64,000 nt of DNA, taken from the NCBI RefSeq assembly GCF_014697125.1, contig NZ_JACJRG010000014.1, forward strand, positions 62,001 to 126,000, given 5' to 3'. Below the pieces are notes generated by a model. That model worked only from the letters and a program-made list of their open reading frames with translations. It was not told the DNA's origin and did not search any database. The position numbers and the translations under genes were made by a program. Of the stretch, positions 44,958 through 53,703 are shown in pieces. This stretch comes from Anabaena minutissima FACHB-250 (lineage in GTDB: Bacteria; Cyanobacteriota; Cyanobacteriia; Cyanobacteriales; Nostocaceae). Each line of letters opens with the position of its first letter. Within the stretch, counting starts at the first letter, position 1.

Positions 44958-47159
44958 ATGCTGAAGAAACTACAACAAAAACCAATTCCTTTAATTGCTG
45001 GCGCAGCACTGTTTGCCTTTTCTGCTGGGGCAATGGTATCAGCACCACAGATTGGCAAATCTTTGGGGCAATGGCTCAATCTGTCGTCAAATCAGACAGA
45101 GCAGCTATCTGATGCCAGCAAAGCCAATTCATCTGTGTTCCCACTAATAGCACAATCTGTGCCAGAACGATCAGCAAAGTTAGCAGAAATCTCACAAAAT
45201 GGTCGTTCACCAGACAGAGAACGGGCGCGTTACCTATTGGCGAGTGATTATATAGATACCAAACAAGGACAAAAAGCTCTGGAACTGCTGACAGGTCTAG
45301 AGAAAGATTATCCTGTCCTCGCACCTTATATCTTACTCAAACAAGCCCAAGCCCAGGATCTGTTAAATCAAGATGGTAAGGCTTCCGATTTAAGGCAACA
45401 GGTACTAAAACAATATCCCCAGGAAGCGGCGGTAGTCAAAGCCAAGTATCTCATTGCTCAACCAAAGCTACATGATTCAGCGATCGCTCAATTTCCTTCT
45501 AATCCTCTCACCTGGGAAATTATCAGGAAGCGTCTGCAAGAGAATCCCAATCAGCCCCAATTGCAGTTAATTTTGGCTAAATATGCTTATAACCAGCCGG
45601 GGATAGTAGGGGTATTAGATCAGCTAGTCAAACAGCCGAATCTCAAAGCAGTAGACTGGGAAACCATTGGCACAGCTTACTGGGACAACAATCAATTTAC
45701 TAAAGCGGCTGCTGCTTATGCCAACGCGCCTAAAACTGCCCGTAACCTCTATCGGACGGCGAGGGGATTGCAAGTAGGCGGCAAAGATAGAGAAAAGTCC
45801 ATCGCCACTTATAATCAACTAGCAGAGCAATTCCCAGAAGCCAGGGAAACAGGTATGGGTTTATTGCGTCTGGCAGAGATGGCTAATCCGAGAAAGAACG
45901 CTCTACCCTATCTTGACCGAGTAATTGTTAAATTCCCAGAGCAAGCTAGTCAAGCCGTAGTTAAAAAAGCGGAAATTTTTCAAGCCCTTAACGACAATAA
46001 ATCAGCCCAACAAACTTGGCAACAACTCATAACTCAATACAGTAAGTCTGAGGAGGCGGCAGAATATCGTTGGAAGATTGCCCAAGAAAAAGCCAAAGCT
46101 AGAGATTATGTCACAGCTTGGAAATGGGCTACACCAATTGTCACCGAAAACCCGAACAGTATTTTAGCTCCCAGAGCCGGTTTTTGGGTGGGTAAATGGG
46201 CAAATAACCTAGGCAAAGAACAAGAAGCAAAAACAGCTTATGAGTATGTAATTAGCAACTTTCCCTACTCTTACTATGCCTGGCGATCGGCGAATATGTT
46301 GGGGTTGAATGTGGGTGACTTTAAAAACGTCCGCCAACTCAAACCCGAAGTAGTTCCCCATCAGCGTCCTATCCCGCCGGCTGGTTCGGACAGCTTTAAA
46401 GAATTGTATCTTTTGGGACAAGACCGAGACGCGTGGTTGCAATGGGAAACAGAATATCTCAATAAACAGCAGCCTACAATCCCAGAGCAATTTACAGAAG
46501 GCTTAATGCGCCTGGCACGGGGTGAAAATCTCTCAGGTATTAACCTCATATCCAAATTAGAAGACAGGGAAACGCCAGAAGAACAAGCCCAATATCAGGA
46601 ATTTAGCCAACAGATTACCTACTGGCAAGCTCGTTATCCCTTTCCCTACCTGCGAGAAATTGAGAAATGGTCATCTGATCGTCAACTTAATCCTTTACTG
46701 GTGACAGCCTTGATGCGGCAGGAGTCACGATTTGAGCCGAAAATTAAATCTGTGGCTGGTGCGACTGGCTTAATGCAGGTGATGCCAGAAACTGGTAAAT
46801 GGATAGTTTCTAAAATTAAGCTAGATAACAAGACCATTGATTTAGAAAATCCCAACGACAATATCATGCTGGGAACATGGTATTTAGATCATACCCATGA
46901 GCAATATAACAATAATTCCATGTTAGCGATCGCTAGTTACAATGCTGGCCCTGGCAATGTTTCCCGATGGTTGCAAACTATACCAAACCAAGATCCAGAT
47001 GAGTTTGTGGAAGCCATTCCTTTTGGTGAAACCAAAAATTACGTCCGGCAAGTATTTGGTAATTATTGGAATTATCTGCGACTGTATAATCCGGAGATTT
47101 CCAACTTAGTGGCTAAATATTCAACCCAGCATCCCAGGCTACCGACGGCTGGGGAGTAG
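44958..47159 (+). CDS. Soluble-type lytic murein transglycosylase (SLT domain)
   Basis: 733 residues. An N-terminal signal/anchor (LIAGAALFAFSAGAMVSAP) is followed by a long alpha-superhelical part (about 60-560) built of TPR-like helical pairs (WETIGTAYWDNNQFTKAAAAYANAP and similar). The catalytic SLT domain is at about 565-720, with ALMRQESRFEPKIKSVAGATGLMQVMP containing the catalytic Glu and the GATGLMQ motif, then SYNAGPGNVSRWL. It cleaves peptidoglycan glycan strands to 1,6-anhydro ends in the periplasm, in wall turnover or cell separation. A second transglycosylase, mltA, is found at 58.5 kb. Confidence 0.94.
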   Translation: MLKKLQQKPIPLIAGAALFAFSAGAMVSAPQIGKSLGQWLNLSSNQTEQLSDASKANSSVFPLIAQSVPERSAKLAEISQNGRSPDRERARYLLASDYIDTKQGQKALELLTGLEKDYPVLAPYILLKQAQAQDLLNQDGKASDLRQQVLKQYPQEAAVVKAKYLIAQPKLHDSAIAQFPSNPLTWEIIRKRLQENPNQPQLQLILAKYAYNQPGIVGVLDQLVKQPNLKAVDWETIGTAYWDNNQFTKAAAAYANAPKTARNLYRTARGLQVGGKDREKSIATYNQLAEQFPEARETGMGLLRLAEMANPRKNALPYLDRVIVKFPEQASQAVVKKAEIFQALNDNKSAQQTWQQLITQYSKSEEAAEYRWKIAQEKAKARDYVTAWKWATPIVTENPNSILAPRAGFWVGKWANNLGKEQEAKTAYEYVISNFPYSYYAWRSANMLGLNVGDFKNVRQLKPEVVPHQRPIPPAGSDSFKELYLLGQDRDAWLQWETEYLNKQQPTIPEQFTEGLMRLARGENLSGINLISKLEDRETPEEQAQYQEFSQQITYWQARYPFPYLREIEKWSSDRQLNPLLVTALMRQESRFEPKIKSVAGATGLMQVMPETGKWIVSKIKLDNKTIDLENPNDNIMLGTWYLDHTHEQYNNNSMLAIASYNAGPGNVSRWLQTIPNQDPDEFVEAIPFGETKNYVRQVFGNYWNYLRLYNPEISNLVAKYSTQHPRLPTAGE

Positions 47160-47331
47160 GGATTTTAGATTTTGCGGAAAGTTCTGTAGGCGGGTTTCCC
47201 AACCTAGGAACGCCAGCTACAAGCCGGGAAACCCCGAAGTTGCTCCACTTGGGCAAAGCCCTTGGCGCAGCCTCTCGTAGAGAAGACCGCACTTCTCTTC
47301 GTCCAACGCAGTGGCTCAACTTTTCAAGACG

Positions 47332-47366
47332 GATTTTGGATTTTAGATTGAACTTAATCCAAAATC
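47332..47366. terminator. AT-rich inverted repeat GATTTTGGATT/AATCCAAAATC
   Basis: Perfect 11-base arms at 47332-47342 and 47356-47366 with a 13-base loop, between convergent genes. A related TTTTAGATTTTGGA palindrome occurs at 59809-59854, also between convergent genes, suggesting a shared bidirectional terminator or repeat. Confidence 0.5.
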
Positions 47367-47447
47367 ACAAATCCAAAGTTTCTGAGTAATTATGTTTGAT
47401 GGTTTTGTAGGGTGGGCAATATGTTGGACATTACCATTCCCTACTAA

Positions 47448-47503
47448 CCTGTCACCTGTCACCTGTCACCTGTCACCTGTCACCTGTCACCTGTCACCTG
47501 TCA
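47448..47503. repeat. Heptamer tandem repeat CCTGTCA x8
   Basis: Eight perfect units, 56 bases, ending 13 bases before the M48 protease stop codon. It is the reverse complement phase of the TGACAGG heptamer at 28194 and 34061. Confidence 0.93.
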
Positions 47504-47515
47504 GCTTTTTAACAG

Positions 47516-48370
47516 CTACAAAACTGAACGGATATTAGCTCGATAAGCAGCAGTGTCTAATCCGTCACGTCCATTACTAGGTTGACGATTGATGGCATTT
47601 TGCAAAGTATTAATGCGATCGCTAGTTGCTGGGTGAGTGCTTAAAACTGCTGGTACAGAACTGCTATTTTTCAGCAATTTTCTCATAAAACTCACCATAC
47701 CTGATTGAGCATAGCCAGCCCGTGTTAAGGCTCTTAAGCCACGCCTGTCAGCATCAAATTCATCTTGACGACTGCGGGGACGGTTAAGAGCTAGTTCTAC
47801 ACCAATTCCCACGGCGTTATTGCGATCTAAACCCGCAGCTGTAGCCACACCACTAGCTAGTGCTTTTTGCCGCATTTGTTTGACTAGATGTTTACCACCA
47901 ATATGACCCCATTCATGGGCCATAACGCTAGCCAGTTCTGCTTCATTGTCTGCGGCTCTCAATAAACCTGTGTTGACATAAATAAAACCCCCCGCCGTTG
48001 CAAAGGCATTGATAGAATTATCTTCAACCACCTGGAATGTTGCGGGAAGATTAGGGCGATCGCTATTTGCTACTATGCGCCTACCAATTTGTTCTACATA
48101 GCGATTAATTTCAGCATTACGATTTAGTTTAATTCCGCTACGTAATTCCTGATTCATTTGTGCGCCTAGTTCTACTTCCTGGCGATCGGATATATTTGAG
48201 AGCTGAATTACTTGCGCTCCCCGGAATAACAGTGGTAATAAATCTATAGCCCTTCCAGGTAAAGGTGTACTTAGACACAGACTCACAGCGACTACCACCG
48301 AAATTAACGGATAAAACCAGCGTCGCCGCCATAGACGATAATTTGCTACCAAGCCTTTCCTGTTAGTCAT
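47516..48370 (-). CDS. M48-family zinc metalloprotease (BepA/LoiP-like)
   Basis: 284 residues. After a basic N-terminus a hydrophobic segment (PLISVVVAVSLCLSTPLPG, about 21-39) acts as signal sequence or anchor. HEWGH at 152-156 is the zinc site, and RQDEFDADRRGLRAL near residue 200 provides the third ligand Glu. The preceding INAFATAGGFIYVNTGLL is diagnostic of M48 proteases. It is expected in the periplasm, degrading misfolded envelope proteins. There are no fused TPRs, unlike E. coli BepA. Confidence 0.93.
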   Translation of the reverse strand: MTNRKGLVANYRLWRRRWFYPLISVVVAVSLCLSTPLPGRAIDLLPLLFRGAQVIQLSNISDRQEVELGAQMNQELRSGIKLNRNAEINRYVEQIGRRIVANSDRPNLPATFQVVEDNSINAFATAGGFIYVNTGLLRAADNEAELASVMAHEWGHIGGKHLVKQMRQKALASGVATAAGLDRNNAVGIGVELALNRPRSRQDEFDADRRGLRALTRAGYAQSGMVSFMRKLLKNSSSVPAVLSTHPATSDRINTLQNAINRQPSNGRDGLDTAAYRANIRSVL

Positions 48371-48620
48371 AATTTGGTTAGAAGATATTTTCGGGACACA
48401 TCTAGTATTTAGGACGTACAGACGCCTTTCTAAGTTGCATTCTTAACTCAGGGAATAGGGGCAAATCAAGTCCAAAATTAAAAATCAAAATTAAATAACT
48501 CTTGATGACAGGGGAGAAGGGAGAATGTATTCTTAATCCCCAATCCCCAATTTCCCATCCCCTTGTAATCAAACTTGTTGCTAAAATCAATTACTTGAAT
48601 CTGTTCTGGAAAAATTTCTT

Positions 48621-49151
48621 ATGGCTATTTTAGATTCCAAAGGTCGCTTGTTCGGCAAAATCAATATACTTGACTTAGTTGCTGGTTTAGTTATTCTGTT
48701 AGTGATATTCGGGATTTTCGTATTTCCGGGTACTAGTGGTTCTGTAGCTCAAATTGGGGCTAAAAAAACGCCTATAGAGGTAGATTTAGTAGTGCGTGGC
48801 TTGAATGTGCGCGATCCTCAGCAGTTATCTGAGCAAGGTTTTAAAACAGGCGGCAAAACTAAAGTCATTATTCGCAATCAGCCTTACGGTGAGATTGGGA
48901 TTAAATCTGTGCAAGTGCTGCCTAGAACTTTAACAGTTGGTCAACCAGATGGTTCGGTCAAAGAATTACCAGACCCCAGAACAAATAATTTTAGTACAGA
49001 TATGCTCTTGACTTTAGAAGATCAAGCAGAAGTTACTAAAGATGGCCCTGTTTTAGGTAACAGCAAGGTGAAAATTGGTATGCCTTTTGAGTTAGAAGGC
49101 TTTAATTACAACTTTAATGCCTCTGTGATCGATGTCAGATTACAGAAGTGA
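48621..49151 (+). CDS. DUF4330 domain membrane protein
   Basis: 176 residues. The N-terminus MAILDSKGRLFGKINILDLVAGLVILLVIFGIFVFPG contains one transmembrane helix (about 18-36) preceded by the conserved LFGKINILD motif of DUF4330. The rest is a predicted extracytoplasmic beta-rich domain (VDLVVRGLNVRDPQQL, IRNQPYGEIGIKSVQVLPR). The family is common in cyanobacteria and its function is not known to me. It is a single gene, divergent from the M48 protease. Confidence 0.82.
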   Translation: MAILDSKGRLFGKINILDLVAGLVILLVIFGIFVFPGTSGSVAQIGAKKTPIEVDLVVRGLNVRDPQQLSEQGFKTGGKTKVIIRNQPYGEIGIKSVQVLPRTLTVGQPDGSVKELPDPRTNNFSTDMLLTLEDQAEVTKDGPVLGNSKVKIGMPFELEGFNYNFNASVIDVRLQK

Positions 49152-49254
49152 TTGACTAGGGACTGAGAACTGGTTACAGAGTTGAAATTTGTTGAGTGTG
49201 GCTGCTACGATCGCTGATAACTCCATCCGGTTCAGATAAGTCTAAAACCCTGAC

Positions 49255-49278
49255 GTAGAGACGCGATCAATCGCGTCT
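49255..49278. repeat. Small palindromic element GTAGAGACGCGAT...ATCGCGTCT
   Basis: AGACGCGAT (49259-49267) pairs with ATCGCGTCT (49270-49278). The GTAGAGACG core is shared with 18280-18288. Located after the DUF4330 gene, where it could also serve as a terminator. Confidence 0.6.
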
Positions 49279-49309
49279 GACCAGACTAATTTGACGGTTG
49301 AGGGATAAA

Positions 49310-49636
49310 TCAAGTAATCGAAATTCCAGCAACTTTGTCTTCATTAACAGCCATCCGTATGACAAACTCATCTCCCGCATCAGCAAAACTTAGTTTCCAC
49401 AAATAGGTTTGATATTCCCGTTGTTTGAGTTGACCAAAGTAAGTAATTGTATAACCCTCAGACATCCGTGGAGAAAGTTGGGAACTAACCGAGTCAAACA
49501 TTTCCTTGGTAATACCCGCTTTGTAGTCTGCATTACCAACTCTTAGAAAAAGCTCATAATTTCCCGTAGCGATCGCATCTAAAATAATCTGCAAACAATC
49601 AATTACATTTTGCGGAGGATTGGTTTGAGTTACCAT
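49310..49636 (-). CDS. Small conserved cyanobacterial protein (108 aa), NTF2-like in appearance
   Basis: 108 residues from the ATG at 49636, which has GGAG spaced 7 bases upstream; an in-frame ATG at 49648 lacks this. VIDCLQIILDAIATGNYELFLRVGNADYKAGITKEMFDSV followed by strands (YTITYFGQLKQREYQTYLWKLSFADAGDEFVIRMAVNEDKVAGISI) suggests an alpha+beta cone fold like NTF2/DUF3887-type domains. Function unknown. It lies 31 bases downstream of the rqcH stop codon on the same strand and may be cotranscribed with it. Confidence 0.72.
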   Translation of the reverse strand: MVTQTNPPQNVIDCLQIILDAIATGNYELFLRVGNADYKAGITKEMFDSVSSQLSPRMSEGYTITYFGQLKQREYQTYLWKLSFADAGDEFVIRMAVNEDKVAGISIT

Positions 49637-49667
49637 GACAATCTCCAATCAGTAGATGATACCGATA

Positions 49668-51386
49668 TTATTCCACCATCTGGGGTTTCCCCCAAATAAT
49701 GCGTTCTTGTTTGTAAATAGCAATTCCTGGTTTAGCACCTTTGGGTTTATATACGTGTTTTGGTTCAGTGTAAACGACTGGTACTTGGTCACTCTGACGG
49801 GCGCGGCTGTAATACGCTGCGAGGTTGGCGACAAATTGTAAGTCTGTGGTTTCGGCTACAGTACCGGGTTCTAAACGCAATAAGACATGGCTACCAGGAA
49901 TTTCTTGAGCATGAAACCACAAGTCATAATCTCCGGCTACCCGAAAGGTTAATTGGTCATTTTGGCGATTGTTACGACCAATTAAAACTTGAAAGCCGTT
50001 AGGTGTAGAGTAGTTACGAAAGTTGGTACTAGCAGTTTCATTACTACTGCGACGGTAATCTAATTCTTCTAGATATTTTTGTCCAATTAATTCGTCACGG
50101 ATTTCTTCTAAGGCTTGTAAATCTTCTGTTGTTTGGTAGGTATCTATCTGAGTAATTGCTGCTTCTACTTGTTCTAAATAATCAATTTCTGCTTGTACCT
50201 CTTTGAGTAATGGTTCTACAGCTATGCGGGCGCGTTTGAGTTTTTGGTGCTGTTTATAGAGGTTTTGGGCGTTCTGCACCGCGTTTTTATCTGGCTGGAG
50301 GGCGATCGCCACTGGTTCACCAGTTTCAAAGTCATTCAGGGTAATGGTTTTCATCCCCGGTTGCCATTCGTACAAGTGCGCCATCAATAAATCAGCTTTT
50401 TGGCGATAGTCATCGGCGTTGTCTGATTGTCGCAGGCGATCGCTAAATGTCTGGGCTTTATTCCGTAATTTGGTCAGAATGTTCATCAATTTCTGACTTA
50501 GTTGATGGCGTAACTGAGCAAATAGCTGTTGATTGAGTTGTCCTGTGTAATATTCACTAATTAATGTCTGAATATCTTTAGCTGGTGCAATTCCACCCCA
50601 ACCCATGACTGTGTAACCGTTGGGAGTCCAAGCTGGCTGAAAGTTGCCATTTTCTAAAGTTTGTAGCCATACTTGCCAGTTGTGCCATAATCTTTGCCAA
50701 TCGTCTGGTGCTAGCTCATCAGTGCTAGTTTCCGGTGCTATATTCGCCGCCAGCAACATAGACTCAACCAATGCTGCACTCAAACCGCGATAACTTTTGA
50801 GTAACTGCTTTTTAATCGTGCCTGGGACTAAGCTAATCCTTTCTTGCCAACGGACTGGAGATTCACTCAAACTAGGTGCTGGGCCAGTCAGTTGTGGTGG
50901 TGTTTCATAAGGTTGTCCCGTTTGGATGGGACGGACACTAGACTGCTGCTGACTGACTTGATGGGCGGCGGTAATAATGAGATTATTGGCTTCGGTGAGG
51001 ATGGCATTGCTATATTTGCCCATAATCTCTGCATAGAGATGATATAGTGCCTCTTCTCCCGGACGACGGGCAAATTGTAAATCAATCACCCGTTCCCAAG
51101 GTGCGATCGCCTCAATTCCTACCAAGGCTAATCCACCCAACTGATGTATCAATTGTTGGCTAAATGTAAAGGTATCCGGTGTGCGTGGTGGCGGGTTGCC
51201 AATGCAAATGTGTGTAGCTTGAGGATGCCAACAAACTTCTAGCCATCCTTTAGTTTTCAGGGTACGTAAAGCTATGGCAATAGTATAGCGATCGCGCTGA
51301 TACACTTGCTCTAAACGTGATGGTAGCCAGTGCGTGCGGAGTTCGCTACAAGCGGCTTTCAGGGTTGTAAAGTCAACTGGTTGCAC
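49668..51386 (-). CDS. rqcH: NFACT/Rqc2-family protein (RqcH, FbpA-like)
   Basis: 572 residues. N-terminal NFACT-N domain (VDFTTLKAACSELRTHWLPSRLEQVYQ), helix-hairpin and central coiled coil (about 290-420), and C-terminal NFACT-R domain (about 440-565) with GFQVLIGRNNRQNDQLTFRVAGDYDLWFHAQEIPGSHVLLR. In other bacteria RqcH binds stalled 50S-peptidyl-tRNA complexes and adds alanine tails for degradation; annotation as fibronectin-binding protein is historical. The small 108-residue gene follows closely downstream. Confidence 0.92.
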   Translation of the reverse strand: MQPVDFTTLKAACSELRTHWLPSRLEQVYQRDRYTIAIALRTLKTKGWLEVCWHPQATHICIGNPPPRTPDTFTFSQQLIHQLGGLALVGIEAIAPWERVIDLQFARRPGEEALYHLYAEIMGKYSNAILTEANNLIITAAHQVSQQQSSVRPIQTGQPYETPPQLTGPAPSLSESPVRWQERISLVPGTIKKQLLKSYRGLSAALVESMLLAANIAPETSTDELAPDDWQRLWHNWQVWLQTLENGNFQPAWTPNGYTVMGWGGIAPAKDIQTLISEYYTGQLNQQLFAQLRHQLSQKLMNILTKLRNKAQTFSDRLRQSDNADDYRQKADLLMAHLYEWQPGMKTITLNDFETGEPVAIALQPDKNAVQNAQNLYKQHQKLKRARIAVEPLLKEVQAEIDYLEQVEAAITQIDTYQTTEDLQALEEIRDELIGQKYLEELDYRRSSNETASTNFRNYSTPNGFQVLIGRNNRQNDQLTFRVAGDYDLWFHAQEIPGSHVLLRLEPGTVAETTDLQFVANLAAYYSRARQSDQVPVVYTEPKHVYKPKGAKPGIAIYKQERIIWGKPQMVE

Positions 51387-51842
51387 AACAAATAATCGTC
51401 CGCCTTGGGACTGCTAAGGTCGATGCTCAGTATATGCTATATCTTTTTCGGGGACACCCATCCCACAAGAATATTAAAAGGTTGAGTTGTGCAGATTTGG
51501 TATTAATGACAAAGTTCGTAGTTAGGACTAAAGTCCTGATTCTCTGTGATTCTGAGCTAGCGATCGCTTACGAAGATAGATAATATGTAGATAGAAAGCT
51601 CCGATAGAGCGAACAAATATCTTATGTCAGCAAAAGACAAATTTCATGAGACTTTTTTTTAAGCTGCCATTTCCTCAGATGATAACTCAACAATATCAAT
51701 TAATCCTGCTAATTTATGATATTGAGAATGAGGTAATTATCAGATGGATACATTAGACTGGTACGAACCAAAGCTTAGTTACAGAAATATTCAAGTAATT
51801 TAGAGGTTTTGATTTTGCTGTTGTTGCTGTAACCAAGCCAGG
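51387..51842. other. Gene-poor region with decayed sequence
   Basis: No intact gene. It includes a partial AGGACTAAAGTCCT repeat (51514-51537), a minus-strand stretch around 51660-51730 reading ..KLAGLIDIVELSSEEMAA then stop (possibly the tail of a lost gene), and the second copy of a 43-base tandem duplication of the Rpn-like tail (TTGCTGTAACCAAGC at 51824-51838 and 51867-51881). Confidence 0.5.
51514..51537. repeat. Single-arm relative of the 18365 inverted repeat
   Basis: GTTCGTAGTTAGGACTAAAGTCCT resembles the left half of the element at 18361-18384 (GTTCGTAGTAAGGACTTTAGTCCT), indicating a dispersed family. Confidence 0.6.
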
Positions 51843-51920
51843 TTACTGATTTTGATTTTCTGCCTGTTGCTGTAACCAAGCTGCTAAATCTGCAACCTCA
51901 CTAAAATCTAATATTGGCGC
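51843..51920 (-). pseudogene. C-terminal remnant of an Rpn/COG5464-like nuclease gene
   Basis: The 25 codons before the stop at 51843-51845 read APILDFSEVADLAAWLQQ plus a QAENQNQ tail. This resembles the end of Rpn-family (PD-(D/E)XK, recombination-promoting nuclease/putative transposase) proteins abundant in Nostoc. Nothing upstream continues the family, since sequence from about 51925 matches a transposase fragment on the other strand. The end of this frame is duplicated 43 bases further on in another frame. The family call is from memory of the motif. Confidence 0.45.
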
Positions 51921-51921
51921 G

Positions 51922-52164
51922 TTGAAAGGGAATCATTCGGGTCTTCTGGCGGATGTGGAAACCAATTTTATCCCAGAATCAACTTATGAACAGATGAATA
52001 TTGGACATGGCCGAATCGAAAAGCGTAAAGTCAGTATTTGTCAAACACTTGATGGTATCCGTCCGATGCCTGGGCTGACAACTTTAATTCGAGTAAAGTT
52101 AAATAACCACATTGGTGCTATCTGGTATTTTATTCATCATTATAATTCTTGTTGTAGTGTCTAA
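51922..52164 (+). pseudogene. Fragment of an ISAs1-type (H-repeat) transposase
   Basis: 80-residue open frame containing KGNHSGLLADVET, then GHGRIEKRKVSICQTLDGI and PGLTTLIRVK. The order KGNQ..., (D)HGRIE(K)R, ...WPGL(K)..I.R is characteristic of the central part of ISAs1-family DDE transposases. The N-terminal DDE residues and the C-terminal third are missing, and the frame ends in unrelated residues, so this is a relic rather than a gene. No terminal inverted repeats were located. Confidence 0.7.
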
Positions 52165-52932
52165 ATTTATTTTCACTACATATTTACCACTACCAATATT
52201 TTAATTTTAGAATATCGCTTGTAAATTTTATTTACTTATTAAAACTTAAAAATAAATGAGCATTTACTCAAAAGACATCATATTTTTCGGATATGTTAAT
52301 TTAGCTCTCGAATGCAGATAGTCTAAAGCTTGAGACTAAATTGTCAAGAGCAAAATAAGTAAAGTTTATTTACATCAACTACCAGACTAATATATAAATG
52401 CTAATCTATTAATTGAAGCTACAAAGCTTCCCTGGCAGATGTAACAGCTAGAGTGTAGTTAGTATAAGAGGTAAAAACGCTGTTTAATATCATATCTGTC
52501 TCGATCAAAACCAACAACACCCAACGCGAAAGTTAATATTTCCTCAAATATCCGAAAATGGGGGCGCTGTAATGGCTTTTCATTGCTTGATCTGAAGTCG
52601 TGAAATTGATTACATCCCTAGTTAAAATGAACAATGAGAGGAAATGGTTATAACTAGTAGATGTTTGGGTGTTGTTGTTATAATTTGTAATTCCTAATGG
52701 CCAATGGCTTCGTGTAGGTAAGGCTTGCGCCTAAGTAATTAATTAAGAGATTTAGAATATCTTTAGCGTCAGCTTTTCCGTAGGGAAGCGATCGCACCAT
52801 CTTGGGGTGTGCGATCGCTTCCCTACGTTAGCAATGAAGTGAGAAGGGTAGAGAGAATTTTTTTGACAGATGCTCGACTCCGTGTAAAATTATACGCAAT
52901 GAAATAAACACAGACAGTTAAGATAGTTTCTT
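52165..52932. other. AT-rich region without genes upstream of the TIR-like gene
   Basis: About 770 bases. No credible reading frame. It carries the hairpin at 52779-52827 and presumably the promoter of the 52933 gene. The base composition is noticeably more AT-rich from 52170 to 52450 than in flanking genes. Confidence 0.5.
52779..52827. repeat. Perfect 19-bp inverted repeat containing two HIP1-like cores
   Basis: CGTAGGGAAGCGATCGCAC at 52779-52797 is exactly complementary to 52809-52827, with an 11-base loop. Each arm includes GCGATCGC (HIP1) and CGTAGGGAAGCG, a motif also present at about 1632-1645. It lies about 105 bases before the TIR-like gene. Confidence 0.88.
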
Positions 52933-53703
52933 ATGTCCATTATTGCGCTCAGAGCATGGTATCTCCAGGATTATGAGCCGATTTCAGAACTGGAAAAGCG
53001 TCCGCCAGACATTCGCCTCAGTAAAAAAAGCCTGCTGAGATCGGCGTTGCGTGCAGATTTTTTAGAAGATAGTGACGAAGTTAAAAAATCTACTTGGTTT
53101 AACCGCTATCTAGAGGGAGAAAACATAGAATTTTATGTTGAAGGTAGTGGTGGCTATTGTGTCGCTAACATTGACTTGATTAGCCATGAAATTTATTTTA
53201 CCAAGCAGACGCTATTAGCGCAGTTAGAACCAACAATTTTTTTCTCCTATCAAATTGAGTATGCCGCAGCCAGTAATGCGCTTAAAGAGGGATTGCGGAA
53301 AAGTTTAGAAACTTTAAACTTGCGATCGCGCCTCCCCTTGACGCTGGTAGAATCATATCGTCCTAGGAATGCACCAATCCGACTCAACCGCACAGTGATG
53401 CGAAAAATCCGTAGAAGTTTGTTGTTTATTGCTGACACTACACCAATTGCTAGCATGGATGGTGAAGAAACTCAGCAATTAATTCCTAGTTCTAATGTGT
53501 GCGTAGAAGTTGGCTATGCGATTCAAAGCAAGCGTTCTGAACAAATCTTGCTAGCACAGATGCAACGATCAGAGATGGAAGGACAATTTCCTTTTGATTT
53601 ACCTACCCAGCAAATTGTACAATTTCAAGATATTGACGAACTAAATACAATCCTTACCAAGTCAATGGAAACTCAACTGGCAAGATTTAAGTTGTTTTTT
53701 TGA
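52933..53703 (+). CDS. Unassigned 256-aa protein with TIR-like/Rossmann C-terminal half
   Basis: I do not recognise the family with certainty. The C-terminal part follows a pattern seen in TIR-like and related nucleotide-binding domains: a strand RSLLFIADTTPI (161-172), then PSSNVCVEVGYAIQSKRSEQILLAQ (185-209), where NV..EvGYA recalls the N-x-NV-x-x-E-L-G-Y/F motif, then FPFDLPTQQIVQFQDIDEL (219-237). Glu192 would be the candidate catalytic residue of a NADase-type site. The N-terminal half (SELEKRPPDIRLSKKSLLR, YFVEGSGGYCVANIDLISHEIYF-like) has no match I know. It is next to mobile-element debris, and its 3' end overlaps the convergent PhnD-like gene by 17 bases. Confidence 0.7.
   Translation: MSIIALRAWYLQDYEPISELEKRPPDIRLSKKSLLRSALRADFLEDSDEVKKSTWFNRYLEGENIEFYVEGSGGYCVANIDLISHEIYFTKQTLLAQLEPTIFFSYQIEYAAASNALKEGLRKSLETLNLRSRLPLTLVESYRPRNAPIRLNRTVMRKIRRSLLFIADTTPIASMDGEETQQLIPSSNVCVEVGYAIQSKRSEQILLAQMQRSEMEGQFPFDLPTQQIVQFQDIDELNTILTKSMETQLARFKLFF

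Larger units (their letters stand above)
47160..47515. other. Convergent intergenic region rich in repeats
   Basis: 356 bases between the 3' ends of the transglycosylase and M48 protease genes. It holds a GC-rich dispersed segment with small palindromes (about 47190-47315), an 11-base inverted repeat (47332-47366) and the longest heptamer array in the window. No gene. Confidence 0.6.
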
